A DNA stretch of 51,755 nt, taken from contig OMYB01000018.1 in the NCBI GenBank assembly GCA_900315155.1, forward strand, positions 1 through 51,755. The letters run 5' to 3'. A program made the translations under genes and the position numbers. Positions 49,205 to 51,755 of the stretch are shown here, one piece after another. The DNA is from an uncultured Selenomonadales bacterium. GTDB lineage: Bacteria > Bacillota > Negativicutes > Selenomonadales > Selenomonadaceae. A model generated the notes under the pieces. That model was not told the DNA's origin. It saw nothing but the letters and a program-made list of their open reading frames with translations, and did no database searches. Position 1 is the first letter of the stretch, and each line of letters begins with the position of its first letter.

Positions 49205-50227
49205 TTACTGATCGGATTGCTCCAGCATAAAGCGATCAAAGTCCGATACGTACTCAGTATCCTGAATTACACGATACTGCTCAAACTCGGTCAAGGCATG
49301 CAGGCGGGCTACTTCCGCAGATACCTTGCCAGCGTCTTTAAGCATGCCGTATTCAAACATCTCAATGAAACGATTCAGGCGCTTTTCCCAGTCTTCCATC
49401 GTAAGAGGGATATGACGCATAGCCATGTTCTCAGCATAATCGAGATATGCCGTCACCATGCGGTTCAACTGGCCCAATTCGTCAGCGGAAAGATAATTCT
49501 TGGCCACGACAACATCCGTTTTCTGGATCTTTCCGTCAGGAGCATCCTTCCACGTTGTAAGCCCCATATGATGTTTCGTATGGTCTGCACGTTCCACAAT
49601 CAGCTCAGCAGCTGTATGACCGTGTACGGCGTAGTGCATTTTATTCTGCACGGTCGCATAGAACCTCCGTGTCGCCTTAGCATCTTTATCGTAGTCTACC
49701 GCCGTCGCATAGATATCTGTGATTTTCTGATAGAACTTCCTTTCACTAGCACGGATTTCCCGGACCTTTTCAAGTTGTTCCTCAAAATACTTATCCGTAA
49801 GATAGGTGCCGCGCTTTAGGCGCTCATCGTCCATGACCCATCCCTTTATCGTATATTCCCTTGCAACCTGGTTGACCCATTTGCGGAACTGAACCGCCCG
49901 CTCCGAATTCACTTTGAATCCAACCGCTATGATCATTTGCAGATTATAGTGATTGACATCCCGATGAACCATGCGTGTTCCTTCTTGTTGAACTATCTGA
50001 TATTTTCGGATAGTTGCCCCTTCACGCAGCTCTCTATCCTTCAAAATGGTCTGAATATGCGAATTTACGGTCTTTACGTCCACCTGATACAATGCTGCCA
50101 TCATTCTCTGTGTCAGCCATATATCTTCATCTTCATACCGAATTTCTACACTTTCTTTATCCGCACCCGTCGAAGCAACATACGTCAGGTATTCCGCAGC
50201 GCTGGAGCGAATAGGTCTTTCCGACAT
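49205..50227 (-). CDS. RhuM-family (virulence-like) protein
   Basis: 340 residues. The N-terminal half matches RhuM: VEIRYEDEDIWLTQRMMAAL, KTVNSHIQTILKDREL and HYNLQMIIAVGFKVNSERAV followed by FRKWVNQVAREY, a combination of a small DNA-binding-like region and a conserved virulence-RhuM core. The C-terminal part is helical. Such genes occur in pathogenicity and defence islands; the molecular function is unknown. ATG 50225-50227 follows AGGAGGAG. The gene is A+T-richer than its neighbours and its promoter lies in a repeat, both signs of acquisition. Confidence 0.85.
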   Translation of the reverse strand: MSERPIRSSAAEYLTYVASTGADKESVEIRYEDEDIWLTQRMMAALYQVDVKTVNSHIQTILKDRELREGATIRKYQIVQQEGTRMVHRDVNHYNLQMIIAVGFKVNSERAVQFRKWVNQVAREYTIKGWVMDDERLKRGTYLTDKYFEEQLEKVREIRASERKFYQKITDIYATAVDYDKDAKATRRFYATVQNKMHYAVHGHTAAELIVERADHTKHHMGLTTWKDAPDGKIQKTDVVVAKNYLSADELGQLNRMVTAYLDYAENMAMRHIPLTMEDWEKRLNRFIEMFEYGMLKDAGKVSAEVARLHALTEFEQYRVIQDTEYVSDFDRFMLEQSDQ

Positions 50228-50275
50228 AATCTCTCCTCCTATACCTTTCCCAGGATAAAACGAATCTATATTTGA

Positions 50276-50338
50276 ATTATACCATCGATCGTGTATACAT
50301 GCCAGATGGATATAGCCCCGACCTCCCTTTTGTCTAAA
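50276..50338 (-). repeat. Intergenic repeat, copy B, carrying the rhuM promoter
   Basis: Alignable with 47632-47690. On the minus strand it ends with -35-like TGGCAT (50299-50304), 17 bases and -10 TATAAT (50276-50281), about 50 bases upstream of the RhuM start codon. CCATC / GATGG arms and a TGTATAC core give it a small dyad. Confidence 0.6.
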
Positions 50339-50339
50339 T

Positions 50340-51158
50340 TTACCGAAGCACCTCATTCATGGCGCCGGTGCGGTAGCCCTGGAGGTCGAGGGTGATGTAG
50401 CGGTAGCCGAGCGCGTGGAGCTTTTCGGTGACCGCCTCGCGCAGGGGACTGGCCGCGAGACGCGGGATCTCCTTCGGCGGGATCTCGATGCGGGCGATCG
50501 TGCCGTTTTCGTGGTCGCGCACGCGGAACTGGGTGAAGCCATGCGCGATGAGAAACTCCTCGGCGGCGTTGACGCGGGTGAGGCCCTCCGGGGTCAGCTT
50601 TTCCCCATACGGGAAGCGCGAGGCGAGGCAGGCAAAACTCGGCTTGTTCCACGTGGGCAGGCCGAACGCCTGCGAGAGGTCACGGATATCCTGCTTGCGC
50701 AAGCCTGCATCGTGCAGGGGGCTGTGGATGCCAAGCTCTTTCAGCGCTTTATGCCCCGGACGGTAATCGCCGTCATCGTCGAGGTTCGAGCCATCGACGA
50801 CCTCAGCGAGACCATGCGCAGATGCGACCTCTTTCATACGCTGAAACAACGCATACTTGCAGAAATAACAGCGATCGGAGGGATTCTCCTGCACGTGTGG
50901 TACCGTGAGGATCGGAAACGGCACGATCGCATGTGGGATGCCATGCTCCGCGCAGAACGCCGCCGCATCGTCCACATCGCGTTGCGGCACGAAATCCGAC
51001 TGCGCCGTGAACGCCATCATCCGCTCCCCGAGCGTCTCGTGCGCCGCATACGTCAGGAACGTCGAATCCACGCCTGCCGAAAAAGCCACGGCCACGCTGC
51101 CGAGCCTCCGCAGGATCTCCTGCAGCGCCGCATATTTTTCCCGAAGTTCCTCCGTCAT
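50340..51158 (-). CDS. larE: ATP-dependent sacrificial/[4Fe-4S] sulfur transferase LarE
   Basis: 272 residues. N-type PP-loop VAFSAGVDSTFL (about 24-35), DGSNLDDDGDYRPG (about 122-135) and FACLASRFPYG (Cys177). It also carries C97-x2-C100 in DRCYFCKYAL. LarE builds the sulfur groups of the nickel-pincer cofactor of lactate racemase and related enzymes. Enzymes with only the single Cys sacrifice it; those with CxxC plus Cys, as here, can bind an Fe-S cluster and work catalytically. larB and larC are not in the window. Start ATG 51156-51158 is behind AAAGGAG. Confidence 0.92.
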   Translation of the reverse strand: MTEELREKYAALQEILRRLGSVAVAFSAGVDSTFLTYAAHETLGERMMAFTAQSDFVPQRDVDDAAAFCAEHGIPHAIVPFPILTVPHVQENPSDRCYFCKYALFQRMKEVASAHGLAEVVDGSNLDDDGDYRPGHKALKELGIHSPLHDAGLRKQDIRDLSQAFGLPTWNKPSFACLASRFPYGEKLTPEGLTRVNAAEEFLIAHGFTQFRVRDHENGTIARIEIPPKEIPRLAASPLREAVTEKLHALGYRYITLDLQGYRTGAMNEVLR

Positions 51159-51219
51159 GGTATCCGCTCCTTTATACGCTTATATATACTTAATCGATAT
51201 GTTTTCCATGCTTTACTTT

Positions 51220-51248
51220 ATTTTAAGGCAAAACTCATGCCACGTCAA
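51220..51248 (-). promoter_or_regulatory. Promoter of larE
   Basis: Minus strand -35 TTGACG (51243-51248), 17-base spacer, -10 TAAAAT (51220-51225); leader of about 55 bases. Confidence 0.7.
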
Positions 51249-51304
51249 CAGGATTTTGCCCACTTTTGGCGAAGAATACCCACAGAAGAAAATCTCTCAA
51301 ACGC

Positions 51305-51331
51305 ATAAAAAAGCCTCCCCGAAGGGAGGTC
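51305..51331 (-). terminator. Terminator-like hairpin upstream of the small membrane protein gene
   Basis: Minus-strand stem CCTCCC-TTCG-GGGAGG followed by CTTTTTTATG. It would stop leftward transcription coming from beyond 51.6 kb before it enters larE. Confidence 0.65.
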
Positions 51332-51351
51332 CATAGATAGGATGTGATCCC

Positions 51352-51636
51352 ATGGATTTCGTAAAAAACCATCGCGACAAGCTCGCGTATTTCTTCATCG
51401 CCTTTGCCGTGTACCTGCTGCTGCGCGCGTTCGCCATCATGCACGTCGCGCCCGTCACAAACGTGCTGCTCTACGTGTCCGTGGCGATCTCCCTGCTCGC
51501 AAGCAATGTGCCGAAAGTCATCGACATCCCGCTGCACTCGGTCTACGCCGTACGCCGCGTGGAGGTCTTCACATTCGGCCTCGCCGTCGTCTGCTTCATC
51601 GTGCTCTGCGTCAGGTACCTGCATCTGCCGATATGA
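51352..51636 (+). CDS. Small integral membrane protein, unknown function
   Basis: 94 residues with three hydrophobic segments: about 12-31 (YFFIAFAVYLLLRAFAIM), 35-52 (VTNVLLYVSVAISLLAS) and 70-90 (EVFTFGLAVVCFIVLCVRYL). The N-terminus is basic (MDFVKNHRDKL). I know no family. The Shine-Dalgarno (AGGATG) is 7 bases before ATG 51352. Confidence 0.7.
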   Translation: MDFVKNHRDKLAYFFIAFAVYLLLRAFAIMHVAPVTNVLLYVSVAISLLASNVPKVIDIPLHSVYAVRRVEVFTFGLAVVCFIVLCVRYLHLPI

Positions 51637-51704
51637 AGGAGAGTGTTCTGGCCTTTTATAATGGCACGGTTGTCAAGACAGAAATCCGATAATTTTATAA
51701 TGAA

Positions 51705-51755
51705 TCAGGCGGCTGCTTTCGCTGCATCCAGCAACATGGCTGGGAAGTATGCTTC
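51705..51755 (-). CDS. C-terminal end of a gene that runs off the right edge
   Basis: The minus strand reads EAYFPAMLLDAAKAAA and a stop (TGA at 51705-51707). The codon use fits the genome, so this is probably the last 16 codons of a leftward gene. Identity unknown; low confidence because so little is visible. Confidence 0.4.
   Translation of the reverse strand, partial: EAYFPAMLLDAAKAAA

Noticed and set aside
1..51755. CRISPR array
   Set aside because: No regularly spaced 25-40-base direct repeats occur; the only repeated units are the listed palindromes, the two-copy element and coding low-complexity linkers.

Overview
The window looks like chromosomal DNA of a diderm Firmicute of the class Negativicutes, most likely a Selenomonas/Mitsuokella-type member of Selenomonadaceae (my inference). 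Outer-membrane traits (SLH-domain porins, an RND pump with lipoprotein adaptor) sit beside Firmicute-type genes (DUF951, HPr with Ser46, YwlC-type Sua5, LacI and NCS2 families). Most of the sequence is G+C-rich with matching codon use; two stretches are visibly A+T-richer (about 24.3-31.3 kb and 49.2-50.3 kb) and look acquired. Where I could read promoters, -10 boxes are close to TATAAT, but many -35 boxes read TTGC(A/C)N instead of TTGACA.

Layout. 0-2.1 kb: two tandem SLH porin genes (the first cut by the window edge) and a DUF951 gene. 2.1-9.9 kb: a nitrilase-family amidase, then a leftward housekeeping series rpmE, yqhQ, prfA, prmC, tsaC/sua5, rpiB, upp, ychF. 10-16.6 kb: a ClpX-like protein, aroF-pheA, a DEDDh exonuclease, a HAD phosphatase and a REC-GGDEF-EAL protein. 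16.8-24.2 kb: an NCS2 purine permease, a CRP/FNR regulator, an exported SGNH hydrolase, tRNA-Gln(CUG), an orphan glucitol-type PTS IIA, a small secreted protein, an autoregulated LacI repressor, ung and a VanW protein.

24.3-33.0 kb: a tightly coupled leftward four-gene operon. In transcription order it encodes an AAA-ATPase/PD-(D/E)XK protein, a coiled-coil McrB-like AAA+ protein, a DUF2357/McrC-like nuclease with C-terminal zinc-binding cysteines, and a DUF3800 protein. I read it as a type IV-restriction-like (McrBC/CoCoNuT-like) defence island with an unusual partner set.

33.2-39.4 kb: aspA; an intergenic region with three perfect DnaA boxes; a probable type I toxin-antitoxin locus (21-residue hydrophobic peptide with an opposing promoter); and a PTS locus in which ptsH-ptsI lies behind a sigma-54 promoter, three phased palindromes and an activator that itself carries an HPr-like domain. 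This is a self-contained control circuit.

39.6-51.8 kb: a two-gene envelope/PRC-barrel operon, a collapsed OPT-transporter remnant, a membrane protein with coiled coil, a marR-adaptor-RND efflux operon with a clear MarR-type operator, a DAACS symporter ending in a 26-bp perfect hairpin, an A+T-rich RhuM-family gene, larE, a small membrane protein and the last codons of a further gene. No rRNA, CRISPR array, insertion sequence or complete phage gene was seen.
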